A stretch of 38,390 nucleotides of DNA from IMG/VR virus record IMGVR_UViG_3300045911_000580, positions 1-38,390 of that record. One strand, given 5' to 3'. How positions within the stretch are numbered: position 1 is the stretch's first letter; every line of letters starts with the position of its first letter. Positions 14,156 to 23,167 of the stretch are shown one piece after another. Below the pieces are notes generated by a model. The model made no database searches and had not been told where the DNA came from. It was given only the letters and a program-made list of their open reading frames with translations. Position numbers and translations under genes: made by a program. Source of the stretch: a virus.

Positions 14156-16093
14156 ATGGACGAGAACCGCGCCATGTTCGCCGTCGAGCTCCAGGACGGC
14201 GTGTCCTCCCCCGCCGCGGGCGGCGAGGAGGCGCTGGCGCGGCTCAAGCGCGCGATCGTGGGCGGGAGCGCGGAGCTGAGGAATATCAACGGCGCCATGG
14301 CCCGCCTGCGGGCCGGCGGCGAGAGCGGGTCGGCGGTGTTCCGGGAGCTGAAGGATCGCGCGGACGCGGTGAGGAAGTCGATCGGCCGGAGCCAACGCTC
14401 GTTCCTCGAGCTCGGCGGCTCGCTGGCCGAGCTCAACGCGCCGCTCGCGCCGCTGTCGACCTCGATCCCGCGCACCATAGGGTCGTTCGGAGGCGGGGTG
14501 TGGGAGCAAGCGCAAGAGGGGCCGAAGCGGCTCGCGGATGGCCTGGCGCAGACGCTGGGGCAGGCATCGAGGCTGCCTGGACCGCTGGGCGCGATCGCCG
14601 GACAGCTCGGACGGGTGCTCTCGGTCGGCTCGCCAGCAGCGCTTGCGGTCGCCGGCCTCGCTGCGGTGTCCCTCGCGCTCGTGGCTGCGCTCGCCGCCAT
14701 GTACACCGCGGTCATCAACGCCACCGTCGCTCTCGTGCGCTACGGGCTCGCGGCGGCCGACGCGCGGCGAGCTGAGCGCCTGCATCTCGAGGGCGTCGTC
14801 GCGCTCCACGAGCAGCTCACACACACCGCTGGGAGCGCGTCGGCGCTCGGCGCGGCCATCGACCGCGTGTCTGCGACGTCGGCCATCTCTCGATCGCGTG
14901 TCACGAGCCTGGCGGAGCAACTCCACCGCGCTGGCCTCCGCGGATCCGCGCTCGAGGACGCCCTGCGCGGTGTTGCCACGGTGTCTGCGGTGCAGGGCGA
15001 GCAGGCGGCGGATCGCTTCCGCGCGATGGCCGTCAGCGCCTACCGGACGCGCGGCTCGGTGCGAGCGCTCGTCGGCGACGTCGAGCGTCGCCTCGGGGGC
15101 ACCGCCCGGGGCATGGCGATCTCGTGGGACCGACAGATGGAGCGCCTGCAGGAGTCCTGGCAGGGCCTCTTCGCCGGCATCGAGCTCGACGGTGCCCTCG
15201 CCGCGCTCGACGAGGTGCTGTCCATGTTCTCGGCGACGACGGTGACCGGGCGGGCGCTCAGGACGATCTTCACCTCCATGTTCCAGCCTCTCGTCGACGG
15301 CGTGTCGGGGGCGGGCGGCCCTGCGCGTCAGCTCTTCGAGGGGATGCTGATCGGCGCGCTGAGCATCACGCTGGCGGTGCTCCGCGTGCGCAACGCGCTC
15401 GTGCGGACGTTCGGCGGCAGCGCGTCGGGCCTGGCAAGCTTTGTCGACTGGACCAGCGTGGGCATCGAGGCGGCGACGCACCTCGGCGCGGCGCTGCTGA
15501 CGCTCGCGGCGCCGTTCCTCGCGCTCGCCGCGGTGGTGGGCACGATCGCGTACGGCACGTACCGGATGATCGTCGCCTTCCGCGCCGCCGAGGAGCGCTG
15601 GGCCACCTTCCGCGAGAGCGTAGGTGGAGCTCTCGACGGGCTTGTGCAGGAGTGGCGCACCATCGGCCAGCGCGCCATCGACGGGCTCGTGCGTGGACTG
15701 CTCGGCGGGATCACGTCTGCTCGCCAGGCCGTGACACGCATCGGAGACGGCATGACGCAGGCGCTGCGCGACGCGTTGCAGATCCGCTCCCCGTCACGCG
15801 TGTTCGCCGAGCTCGGCAGGGCGATCCCGCAGGGCCTCGCCGCCGGGGTCCAGGCCGACGCGGGCATCTCCAGCCGCGCGGTCGAAGACCTCGCGACCGT
15901 GCCGTTCGGGCTCGGCTCGACCGCTACCCGCTCGCCGCGCGGCGGCGATGTGTACGTCTCCATCGACGGGATCCAGGTAGTGGTCGGATCCCCGTCCGAC
16001 GTGCCGACGCAGCTCGGCGACCGCATCCGCGAGGCGCTCGAGCAGGCCCTCATCGGCGTTCTGGTCGAGACCGGAGGGACGACCGATGCCTGA
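14156..16093 (+). CDS. Tape measure protein
   Basis: 645 residues from ATG 14156, four bases after the chaperone stop. It is the longest tail protein. It has long amphipathic helices (30-90), several hydrophobic segments (about 155-195, 400-420, 440-475) and the C-terminal signature IRSPSRVFAELGRAIPQGLA seen in many tape measures before a Gly/Ala tail. It sets tail length and is ejected into the host envelope. At about 0.15 nm per residue a tail near 95-100 nm would be expected (inference). Counterpart: Mu gp42. Confidence 0.88.
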   Translation: MDENRAMFAVELQDGVSSPAAGGEEALARLKRAIVGGSAELRNINGAMARLRAGGESGSAVFRELKDRADAVRKSIGRSQRSFLELGGSLAELNAPLAPLSTSIPRTIGSFGGGVWEQAQEGPKRLADGLAQTLGQASRLPGPLGAIAGQLGRVLSVGSPAALAVAGLAAVSLALVAALAAMYTAVINATVALVRYGLAAADARRAERLHLEGVVALHEQLTHTAGSASALGAAIDRVSATSAISRSRVTSLAEQLHRAGLRGSALEDALRGVATVSAVQGEQAADRFRAMAVSAYRTRGSVRALVGDVERRLGGTARGMAISWDRQMERLQESWQGLFAGIELDGALAALDEVLSMFSATTVTGRALRTIFTSMFQPLVDGVSGAGGPARQLFEGMLIGALSITLAVLRVRNALVRTFGGSASGLASFVDWTSVGIEAATHLGAALLTLAAPFLALAAVVGTIAYGTYRMIVAFRAAEERWATFRESVGGALDGLVQEWRTIGQRAIDGLVRGLLGGITSARQAVTRIGDGMTQALRDALQIRSPSRVFAELGRAIPQGLAAGVQADAGISSRAVEDLATVPFGLGSTATRSPRGGDVYVSIDGIQVVVGSPSDVPTQLGDRIREALEQALIGVLVETGGTTDA

Positions 16094-16649
16094 CGCCGTC
16101 AGACCCGTCACCAGCGGCGCGTGGAGCCCGCTCATCGCGCCGCAGGACTACGCGACGATCGCGGGCCAGCGCACGCCCGGGATCTGCCGCGTCGAGGGAT
16201 TCCGCACGCGCGCGCGATGGGACATTCGCCAAGGGCCCGCACTCACCGGCGCGCGCCTCCGCTACCGCGGCTTCGAGCCGGCCCAGGGGAAGCTCATCCT
16301 TACGCTGACGACGGCGGAGGACTGGGCGGCCTGGTGGTCGTTCGCGCCCATCGTGCGGCGGGCCCCGCTCGGGGAGAGGGCGACGCACCTCGAGATCGAG
16401 CATCCGATCCTCGCCGCGATGGACATCCGGGCGGTGGCCGTCGCCAGCGTCGGCCAGCCCACGCCCGTCGACGATCGGGGGACCTGGTCGATCGAGATCG
16501 AGCTGATCGAGTACCTCGAGCCGCTCCCCGCGGTGAGCACGCCGGACGGGGCCGACACGGGCGAGGCCGAGGCCATGACCGAGAACCAGGCGCGGATCGC
16601 CGCGCTGACGGCCGCTGTGTCTCGTGCGGCCGCGGGGGAGGATCCGTGA
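16086..16649 (+). CDS. Baseplate hub-associated protein (Mu gpN position)
   Basis: 187 residues from ATG 16086, overlapping the tape-measure end by 8 bp. It is beta-rich (RTPGICRVEGFRTRARWDIR, QGKLILTLTTAEDWAAWW, THLEIEHPILAAMDI, DRGTWSIEIELIEYLEP). Such a protein between tape measure and hub is usually the tube-baseplate connector or tail/DNA circulation protein; the Mu counterpart by order is gpN (gp43), though this is much shorter. Its C-terminal 30 residues are acidic and helical. Function inferred from position. Confidence 0.5.
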   Translation: MPDAVRPVTSGAWSPLIAPQDYATIAGQRTPGICRVEGFRTRARWDIRQGPALTGARLRYRGFEPAQGKLILTLTTAEDWAAWWSFAPIVRRAPLGERATHLEIEHPILAAMDIRAVAVASVGQPTPVDDRGTWSIEIELIEYLEPLPAVSTPDGADTGEAEAMTENQARIAALTAAVSRAAAGEDP

Positions 16650-17851
16650 CGACGCCGTGGGCCACGCTGGGTGGTGAGCGGATCCGGAGCGGGCGCGTCC
16701 ACGTGCCGGGCGTCGGCGTCTGGCACGCCGAGATCGAGATGGAGGGAGATCCCGCACTCTCCGGCGCACACACACTCGCGCTCGGCACGCTGAGGCTGGC
16801 CGGCACGGTCGACGACGCGAGAAGCGGCAGGAACGCCCAGGTGGCGCGGTACACGCTCGTCGGTGGCGGGGGCGGGTGGTCGCGCATCCTCCCAGCCCGG
16901 TCCTACCACTCGGACGCTGGCGTGCGTGCGGCGACCGTCGCGCAGGACGCAGCTCGCGAGGCAGGCGAGACGCTCGCGGACGTGCGGCCATCGGCCGAGA
17001 TGGTCGGTGTCGACTACGTGCGCTCGCGCGGGCCGGCGAGCGTCGCCCTCGCGGACGTGGCGGCCGGCGTGCCGTGGTGGGTGGACTTCGAGGGCCGGAC
17101 GCACGTGGCCCCGCGAGCCGAGGCCGACGCGGATCCCGACGCCTACGAGGTCCTCGAAGTCGATCCCGCGGAGCGCGTCGTGACGCTCGCGGTCGACGAC
17201 CTACGGCGCGTAGGCATCGGGTCGGTCCTGCGCGAGCGACTCGACGAGCCTCTCACGGTGCGATCGATGGAGATCGAGATCGACGACGGCGGCAGCGTGC
17301 GCGTGCGTGCCTGGTGCGGAGCACCGTCCACCTCGAGATCGCGCCTCGCCAGCGCCCTCCGAGGCATCGTCGACCGTGTGCGCGCAGAGCGACTGCTCGG
17401 CGTCTGGACCTACCAGGTCGTGCGGCAGACCGCTGACGGCCGGCTCGAGTTGCGCGCCACCGAGCGCGGTGCGGGCCTGCCGGACGTGGGGCCCGTGAGC
17501 GTGTGGCCCGGCGTCGCGGGAGCATCGAGCGAGGTGACCGGTGGCGCGGAGGTACTCGTCGAGTTCGTCAACGGCGATCGTCGACGCCCTCTCGTGAGAG
17601 GGTTTGCCTCGAGCGTCACGCCGACGTCGACGACGCTCGAGGCGTCCGGGACCATCAAGCTCGGCGGTGGCGCGACGAAGGAGCTCGCGTTTGCAGCGGA
17701 GGTGCGCGCCGAGCTCGCCAAAATCGCCACCGCGCTCGCGTCGGCGGTCGCGCCATCGGGCGGAGGGACCGTCACGTATCCGCCCTCCACAGCGTACACG
17801 GCGCCGCTCGTCGACAGCGCGATCGGAACAGCGAAGGTGAAAGCGGAATGA
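16646..17851 (+). CDS. Baseplate hub fused to gpV-like spike
   Basis: 401 residues from GTG 16646 (GTGA overlap). Residues 1-225 are beta-rich and resemble a hub (GRVHVPGVGVWHAEIEMEGD, VALADVAAGVPWWVDFEGRT), while residues 245-325 look like the OB-fold of gpV/gp45 baseplate spikes (GRLELRATERGAG, PVSVWPGVAG, EVLVEFVNGDRRRPLVRGFA). The end (ASGTIKLGGGATKELAFAAE) is the beginning of a spike-tip-like repeat followed by a helix. In Mu, hub (gpP) and spike (gp45) are separate genes; here one protein seems to do both. It pierces the outer membrane at the tail tip. Confidence 0.65.
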   Translation: MTTPWATLGGERIRSGRVHVPGVGVWHAEIEMEGDPALSGAHTLALGTLRLAGTVDDARSGRNAQVARYTLVGGGGGWSRILPARSYHSDAGVRAATVAQDAAREAGETLADVRPSAEMVGVDYVRSRGPASVALADVAAGVPWWVDFEGRTHVAPRAEADADPDAYEVLEVDPAERVVTLAVDDLRRVGIGSVLRERLDEPLTVRSMEIEIDDGGSVRVRAWCGAPSTSRSRLASALRGIVDRVRAERLLGVWTYQVVRQTADGRLELRATERGAGLPDVGPVSVWPGVAGASSEVTGGAEVLVEFVNGDRRRPLVRGFASSVTPTSTTLEASGTIKLGGGATKELAFAAEVRAELAKIATALASAVAPSGGGTVTYPPSTAYTAPLVDSAIGTAKVKAE

Positions 17852-18345
17852 GCCAAGTCGTACTCGAGGTCATCGACGCGGAGATCGCGCGCGTGCGGCG
17901 TGTAGTCCATCCGCCGCGAGGCGAGCTCGGGTGGGGGCGCGACGTCGCGTGCGCGGTGGATCTCACGCCGAGCATGGACGAGGTGTCCGGCGACCGGCTG
18001 CTCGCCGACGCGATCGTGCGCCGCCTCACCACGCGCCGGGGTTCGCTGCCCGATGCGCGCGCGCCATTCCTCCGGAACCTGACCTACGGGCTCGACGTCA
18101 CGAGCTACCTGAACCGAGGTGTCACATCGCAAGAGATCCGCGCGCTCGCAACGAAGGTGAGAAGCGAAGTGACGAAGGACGACAGGATCGCGACGGTGAG
18201 CGTCACGGTCACACCGAGTCCCAACGGCGATCGCCTCGACATCGACCTGCGCGTGACCCCTCGCGACGCGCGCGATGCGTTCCGTCTCGTCCTCGCGGTC
18301 ACATCGGCCGGCGTTCTCGTGGCTGACCTCCGAGGTGCCCGGTGA
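17848..18345 (+). CDS. Baseplate wedge protein gp46 / GPW-gp25-like
   Basis: 165 residues from ATG 17848 (ATGA overlap). Order hub-gp46-gp47-gp48 as in Mu. The N-terminus includes the pattern DVACAVDLTPSMDEVSGDRLLADAIVRRLTTRRGSLP, typical of Mu gp46 baseplate proteins, and the C-terminus alternates strands. It joins the wedge to the hub and starts sheath assembly. Confidence 0.75.
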   Translation: MSQVVLEVIDAEIARVRRVVHPPRGELGWGRDVACAVDLTPSMDEVSGDRLLADAIVRRLTTRRGSLPDARAPFLRNLTYGLDVTSYLNRGVTSQEIRALATKVRSEVTKDDRIATVSVTVTPSPNGDRLDIDLRVTPRDARDAFRLVLAVTSAGVLVADLRGAR

Positions 18346-19556
18346 CGCTGGACGAGCTGACACGACCACTGACCCCGGCGCAGGTCGAGGAAGCGATCTA
18401 CGCGGGGATGGCGGCCCGAGGGCTCGCGGTGACCGACTGGGCCGAGGGCGCCGTCGTGCGCACCATCGTCGCGGCGCTCGCCATCGTGCTCAGCGCGCTG
18501 ACCACGCTGATCGCGCTCGTCGCGCGTGGCGGGTTCCTCGAGTTGGCCGAGGGCCCGTGGCTCGAGCTCGTCGCGCGTCACGTGTACGGCACGGAGCGCA
18601 TCCCGGAGGCGTTCGCCACCGGTGTCGTGCGCGTCACGAACGTCACCGGGGCCGGGTCGTTCATCGCCGTGCAGCCAGGCGACCTGGTCGTCAAGGTGGG
18701 GGCACCGGAGCATGCGTCGCTGGCTTCCTTCGGGAAGACCTATCGGTCGACGGCGGTGTTCAGCCTGCCGGCGGTCGCGGGTGCATGGGTGGACGTGCCG
18801 GTGCAGGCCGACGAGGCCGGGTCCGGTAGCACCACAGGCGCGGGCACAATCACGACATTCGTCACCACGTTCGTGGGATGCAGCGTCACGAACCCCGCGG
18901 CGCTCGTCGGTGCCGACGAGGAGCGTGAAGAGGATCTCCGCGCTCGAGCCCGCGCCAGGACGGGAGTACTGTCCCCGAACGGGCCGCGCGACGCGTACAG
19001 CTATCTCGCGACCAGCGCGAAGCGTGCGGACGGCACCTCGATAGGCGTCACACGCGTGCGCTGCATCCCCGACGGCACCGGCGGGATCGACGTGTACGTC
19101 GCGGACGCAGACGGCGTGGTGACTGGCGACGCCGACGATGCCACCACCGATCTCGGGATCGTGAACCGCGACATCCAAGAGCAGGCCGTCCCGCTGTGCA
19201 TCACCGCCACGGTCGCGAGCGCGACGCCCACAGCCATCGGCGTCGGCTACGAGCTCTGGGTCGACTCGGCGATCGGGCTGACGGACGCGGAGATCGAAGA
19301 GCGCGTGGAGCTCGCGCTCGCGGAGTACCTCTCCACCGTGCCGATTGGCGGAGAGCTCCTGCCGGCGGTGGTGGGCGGCTACGTCTACCGGTCTGCCCTG
19401 GCCGCGGTCATCGCGTCGACCGTGGGCACCAGGTACCTCCTGCGCCTCGAGCTGTCGGGGCCCGCGGGGAACACAGCCGTCGCGACGACCGCTGCGCCGC
19501 TCCTCGGGACCGTGACCGCGACGATCCATCAGGTGTCCTCGTTGGGGGTCACCTGA
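18342..19556 (+). CDS. Baseplate J-like protein (gp47 family)
   Basis: 404 residues from GTG 18342 (GTGA overlap). Features of the baseplate J family: N-terminal helices with GGFLELAEGPWLELVARHVYG, the strand VVRVTNVTGAGSFIAVQPGD, and DEEREEDLRARARARTG followed by GPRDAYSYLATSA, then a C-terminal domain with VELALAEYLSTVPIGGELLPA. It forms the wedge arms of the baseplate together with gp46- and gp48-like proteins. Confidence 0.88.
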   Translation: MTLDELTRPLTPAQVEEAIYAGMAARGLAVTDWAEGAVVRTIVAALAIVLSALTTLIALVARGGFLELAEGPWLELVARHVYGTERIPEAFATGVVRVTNVTGAGSFIAVQPGDLVVKVGAPEHASLASFGKTYRSTAVFSLPAVAGAWVDVPVQADEAGSGSTTGAGTITTFVTTFVGCSVTNPAALVGADEEREEDLRARARARTGVLSPNGPRDAYSYLATSAKRADGTSIGVTRVRCIPDGTGGIDVYVADADGVVTGDADDATTDLGIVNRDIQEQAVPLCITATVASATPTAIGVGYELWVDSAIGLTDAEIEERVELALAEYLSTVPIGGELLPAVVGGYVYRSALAAVIASTVGTRYLLRLELSGPAGNTAVATTAAPLLGTVTATIHQVSSLGVT

Positions 19557-20371
19557 TGATCCCGCCGCTGTTCACCCGCGAACTGATCTCCACCGTGCCC
19601 GCGTGGCTCACGCGGGCCGTGGGCGAGGCGACGATGCGGTCGTTCGGCGATCAGCTCGATGCGCTCGCGCGGAGGGTGGCGCACGCGGTCCGGCAGCGGT
19701 TCCCCGCCGACATCGACGACAGCTCCCTCGCGCGGATCGGGCGCGAGCGTCGCATCCGCCGCGGTCCCGGCGAGGACGCGCAGACGTACGCGAGACGCCT
19801 GCGGATCTGGTGGGACATGCACCGGATCCGAGGCGGGCCGTACGCGCTGCTGTGGAACCTCCACCACTTCTTCCTGGACTGGCTCCCCGGGCGGAAGGAC
19901 GTGCTCGACTACCGCGGCAAACTGGTGTGGATCGACGCGGGCGGGACCATCACGCGGGACGCGATCACGTGGACCGCGGACGGATCCGCCGAGTGGGCGC
20001 AGTTCTGGGTCTTCTTCTACGTCCCCGACGTCATCTCCCTGCCGGACGACCTCCTCGCCACGCTCGCGGGAGAGATCCTCACGACGCTGGACGGAGACCC
20101 TCTTGCCACCACGTCCACCATTTTGCCCGGGTCGATCTCACCCGTGGAGGCGGAGATCTTCTGCGCCATCCCGCGCGAGTGGTCCGCTGCGCACGTGAAG
20201 AGGATCCATGTCGTCCTCCTCTGGGACATCGCACACCTCTGGGAGTACCCGGACCCGGCGGGCACCTGGGCGACCTGGGACGCCCGCGACACAGCGGTCG
20301 CCGCGATGACGTGGAGCGACTGGGACGCTGCCATGCCGACACCGATCGTCCTCACCAGCGAAGGACTCTGA
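19556..20371 (+). CDS. Tail protein I / Mu gp48-like baseplate protein
   Basis: 271 residues from ATG 19556 (TGATG overlap). It follows the J-like gene, where Mu gp48/P2 gpI stands. The N-terminal helices (LTRAVGEATMRSFGDQLDALARR, VAHAVRQRFPADIDDSSLARIGRERRI) carry the sort of pattern used to anchor fibres to the baseplate, and RRIRRGPGEDAQTYARRLR is a common segment in these proteins. The C-terminus is rich in Trp and Asp and repeats WAxWDA/WxDWDA. It probably holds the fibre-like proteins encoded next. Confidence 0.6.
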   Translation: MIPPLFTRELISTVPAWLTRAVGEATMRSFGDQLDALARRVAHAVRQRFPADIDDSSLARIGRERRIRRGPGEDAQTYARRLRIWWDMHRIRGGPYALLWNLHHFFLDWLPGRKDVLDYRGKLVWIDAGGTITRDAITWTADGSAEWAQFWVFFYVPDVISLPDDLLATLAGEILTTLDGDPLATTSTILPGSISPVEAEIFCAIPREWSAAHVKRIHVVLLWDIAHLWEYPDPAGTWATWDARDTAVAAMTWSDWDAAMPTPIVLTSEGL

Positions 20372-20372
20372 C

Positions 20373-21053
20373 ATGCCGATCCCCACGCCCGGTGCTCCGA
20401 TCTTTCACCCGACCGTCGCGCTCCCCGCCGGCGCGGACCCGCCCACGCGCTCGAGCATCGCCACTCCGCTCGAGCAACTCGCGGACCGCACCGCGGCGCT
20501 CGGCGAGTTTGTCGACTTCACGTTGGGGGAGTTCCGCTACCCGGGGCTCAAGGTGCGCACGAAGTTCTTCGGCGTCTCCCGCGCCATCCTCGGGTTCAAG
20601 GAGACGGATGGCGCGCCGGAGTGGAAGATGCTCGACCAGGGCATCGGAGCCCCGCTGCTCCTCGCAGTGCCGGTCGCGGGCGCGCAGCGGGCGCGCATGT
20701 GGATCCCGCTCGATCTGCCCGAGGGCGCAGTGATCAAGGCCTACACGGCCTACCTGGAAAAGGGGGCCAACAACGCGGTCGCCGCCGATCAGTGGGGCGC
20801 GCGGCTGTCTGCCCGCGGCGGCTTCCTGCTCTTCCCCGGGTCCGCCTCTGTGGGGCTGACGGGCCTCGGAGCAGGCATCCAGCGGGCGGGCAGCGGCACC
20901 GGGCGCGCGACGGTGGGCGAGTCGGGGCTGAGCCACCCCGTGCAGGGAATGGCCGACTACTACGCGTACATCGAAGGCCCGGCGACCGAGCACGCGAACG
21001 ACCGCGTGTGGGGTGTCGCCATCACCTTCGAAGACCCGGGCCCGCGCCCCTGA
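20373..21053 (+). CDS. Tail fibre / baseplate appendage protein
   Basis: 226 residues from ATG 20373, one base after the previous stop. The N-terminal third is Pro-rich (PIPTPGAPIFHP) then helical, the remainder is beta-rich (RYPGLKVRTKFFGVSRAILGF, AGAQRARMWIPLDLPEGAVI, DRVWGVAITFEDP). I do not recognise a family; placement right after the gp48-like gene suggests a tail-tip appendage. Confidence 0.45.
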   Translation: MPIPTPGAPIFHPTVALPAGADPPTRSSIATPLEQLADRTAALGEFVDFTLGEFRYPGLKVRTKFFGVSRAILGFKETDGAPEWKMLDQGIGAPLLLAVPVAGAQRARMWIPLDLPEGAVIKAYTAYLEKGANNAVAADQWGARLSARGGFLLFPGSASVGLTGLGAGIQRAGSGTGRATVGESGLSHPVQGMADYYAYIEGPATEHANDRVWGVAITFEDPGPRP

Positions 21054-21063
21054 GGGGATCTCC

Positions 21064-21927
21064 ATGCCGACGTCGATCAGCGCACTGGACACCGAGGCCA
21101 CTGGGCTCGCCGACGACGACCTGATGGTCGCCGACGACGTGTCCGAGGTCGAGACCGTGAAGGTCAGCATCGCGACGCTGCGCGCCGCGCTGGGTGGCCG
21201 CTGGCCCGTGGTCGAGGTGCCGGGCACGAGCGCCACGCTGCTGAAGCGGTCGCAGGTCGTCCGGTGCTCCGGCTCAGGCCCGGTCACTCTGACGCTCCCC
21301 GAACCGGAAAACGGGCTGTGGATCGTCGTCAAGGCGGGAGGCGACACGATCATCGAGCTCGTTCCTCACGACGGCGTCACGGCTATCGAGGACAGCGACC
21401 CCGGCGACACCTACGTCCTCGGCTTCGGCGCCAACGCCTGGGCCATCTTCAGCGACGGCACGAACTGGTTCCGGGCCGACCACGAGACCCCGCTGATCAC
21501 GAGCGCGCGCGTGTGGACGATCGAAGAAGGCGTGTCGCCGCCATCTGCGGCCGCCGGGCTGGCGTACCTCTACGCCACCGAGGTCGGCGGCCGCACGGAG
21601 CCGAGCGTACGGCTCGGCGACGGCACGGTCGTGCCGCTGACACGCGTCCCGACGGATCTGCAATCGTCGAGCTTCACGATCAGCGATCGCGACCAGATCA
21701 TCGAGATCGACGACGGCCCGCTGACCGCCACCCTGCCCAGCCCGACCGACGGGCGTCAGATCCAGCTTGTCAAGACGACGTCGGACCAAAAGGCGATCAC
21801 GCTCGCCCCAGCGGGTTCAGAGCAGATCCAGGGAGTCGCCAGCAGCTACGAGCTGCCCGGATCCGGCGACGCGAGGGTCGGCATGTGGACCGTCCGCTGT
21901 CTCAGCGGCAACTGGTGGGTGTTCTGA
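21064..21927 (+). CDS. Tail fibre-like protein with repeated beta domains
   Basis: 287 residues from ATG 21064. It starts with PTSISALDTEATGLADDDLMVADD, a pattern seen at the N-terminus of many tail-spike and fibre proteins (hub-attachment segment). Two similar beta units follow: PVTLTLPEPENGLWIVVKAGG/ANAWAIFSDGTNWF and the second with LTATLPSPTDGRQIQLVKTT/VGMWTVRCLSGNWW. The terminal NWWVF closure is common in such trimeric fibre domains. Likely an adhesin or fibre adapter. Confidence 0.6.
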   Translation: MPTSISALDTEATGLADDDLMVADDVSEVETVKVSIATLRAALGGRWPVVEVPGTSATLLKRSQVVRCSGSGPVTLTLPEPENGLWIVVKAGGDTIIELVPHDGVTAIEDSDPGDTYVLGFGANAWAIFSDGTNWFRADHETPLITSARVWTIEEGVSPPSAAAGLAYLYATEVGGRTEPSVRLGDGTVVPLTRVPTDLQSSSFTISDRDQIIEIDDGPLTATLPSPTDGRQIQLVKTTSDQKAITLAPAGSEQIQGVASSYELPGSGDARVGMWTVRCLSGNWWVF

Positions 21928-21928
21928 C

Positions 21929-22663
21929 GTGCCGGCTCCCTCCTCCATGATGCTCGGCACGTCGGCATCGGGCCCCTCGGCGCCCCCGGAGCCCGACGTA
22001 ATCTTCGGTGCGAAGCTCATGTCGTGGCACCGCGGCGACCTCGGCGTGACGCTCTCGGGCGCCGACGTGGTGACGTGGGAAGATCAGAGCGGCAACGGGA
22101 GGACGTTCACGGCACCGTTTGGGCTGAGGCCGACCATGGGCACGCTCGCGGGACAGGCAGCGCTGTCCTTCGCTGCGCCGTCCATGCAATACCTCGAGCT
22201 CACCGGCACGAGCTACGGCTCGCCGTCCGCACTCCACGTCATCCGCGTGTTCCAGCGCTTAGCGGATCCACCCAGCACATCCGGCCGATCGGGTCTCGAC
22301 AACTGGGGCACCAGCGCCGCGCGCAGTCACGTCCCCTTCACCGACGGCGTGATCTACGACTCCACGGGCGCCGTCTCGCGCGCGACCGTGGGCGACCCCA
22401 CGCCGTCGCTGGCCGCGCCGCGGGTGTACGAGTCGATCTCGACTGCCAGCAAGTGGGAGGCGAGGCTGGACGGAGCGGTGCTCTACACGACGAGCGCCCT
22501 CGGCGTGGCCGTGACTGGCGCACCGTGGATCGGCGGCATGCCCAGCGGCGCATACATGGACGGCCAGATCGCCGAAGTGATCGTGCTCTCCGCGGAGGCC
22601 TCCGCGGGCGAAAGGACCGACCTCGCTGCCTACATGCTCGACCGCTACGGGATCACGATGTAA
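21929..22663 (+). CDS. LamG/concanavalin-like tail fibre (receptor-binding candidate)
   Basis: 244 residues from GTG 21929; ATG codons at 21947 and 21950 are also possible. Residues 25-240 have the jelly-roll lectin pattern seen in phage fibres: SWHRGDLGVTL, VVTWEDQSGNGRTF, PTMGTLAGQAALSF and the C-terminal signature QIAEVIVLSAEASAGERTDL followed by AAYMLDRYGI. Such domains bind surface sugars, so this is the best receptor-binding candidate. The start is Pro/Ser-rich, like a linker. Confidence 0.65.
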   Translation: MPAPSSMMLGTSASGPSAPPEPDVIFGAKLMSWHRGDLGVTLSGADVVTWEDQSGNGRTFTAPFGLRPTMGTLAGQAALSFAAPSMQYLELTGTSYGSPSALHVIRVFQRLADPPSTSGRSGLDNWGTSAARSHVPFTDGVIYDSTGAVSRATVGDPTPSLAAPRVYESISTASKWEARLDGAVLYTTSALGVAVTGAPWIGGMPSGAYMDGQIAEVIVLSAEASAGERTDLAAYMLDRYGITM

Positions 22664-22702
22664 CGCGAGAAGCGATGCCGACGGCCTGGCCATCATGACC
22701 GC

Positions 22703-23167
22703 ATGGGCAATCTGCTCGAGGCCATGAGCAACCTGCTCGAGGCCATCACCAGCGGCTCCGCGATGGAGGTCGGCGGCGTGGCCCTGGCCATCGCCGCGGT
22801 GCTGTACTCGATCGCGCGACTGATCGACGCGGTCGCGCATGCGATGCGCCGACGCGCCGACGCGGCCGCGCACGCCACGCGGACCCAAGCGGATGCGAGC
22901 GCGGCGCTGACGCGGTCGCTGCTCGACCGCGTCGACACGCTGGAGCGCCGCGTCGCCGAGCTCGAGGCCCAGGTGCAGCAGCTGACCTCGCATCGCGACG
23001 CGCTCATCGAGGAAGCAGAGGGCCTCCGGGACGCGATCTCGTCCTCACGCGGCGTCATTCCAGCTCCGCCTCGCCTCCCGCGCCGAGAAGTGACCGGGAG
23101 GCGCATGACCCTGACCCAAGAGCCGCTCGCCGCGCGCGAGCACCACCACGACGGAGACCAGCGATGA
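22703..23167 (+). CDS. Single-span membrane protein with coiled coil (spanin/holin-like)
   Basis: 154 residues from ATG 22703. A hydrophobic segment (GGVALAIAAVLYSIARLIDAV, about residues 23-44) is followed by a basic helix and a long heptad-like coiled coil (DRVDTLERRVAELEAQVQQL, about 80-110) and a polar tail. The location after the fibres and before an amidase fits a lysis module. It could be an i-spanin-type protein, a holin, or an antiholin; none of these is proven. It overlaps the next gene (ATGA). Confidence 0.5.
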   Translation: MGNLLEAMSNLLEAITSGSAMEVGGVALAIAAVLYSIARLIDAVAHAMRRRADAAAHATRTQADASAALTRSLLDRVDTLERRVAELEAQVQQLTSHRDALIEEAEGLRDAISSSRGVIPAPPRLPRREVTGRRMTLTQEPLAAREHHHDGDQR

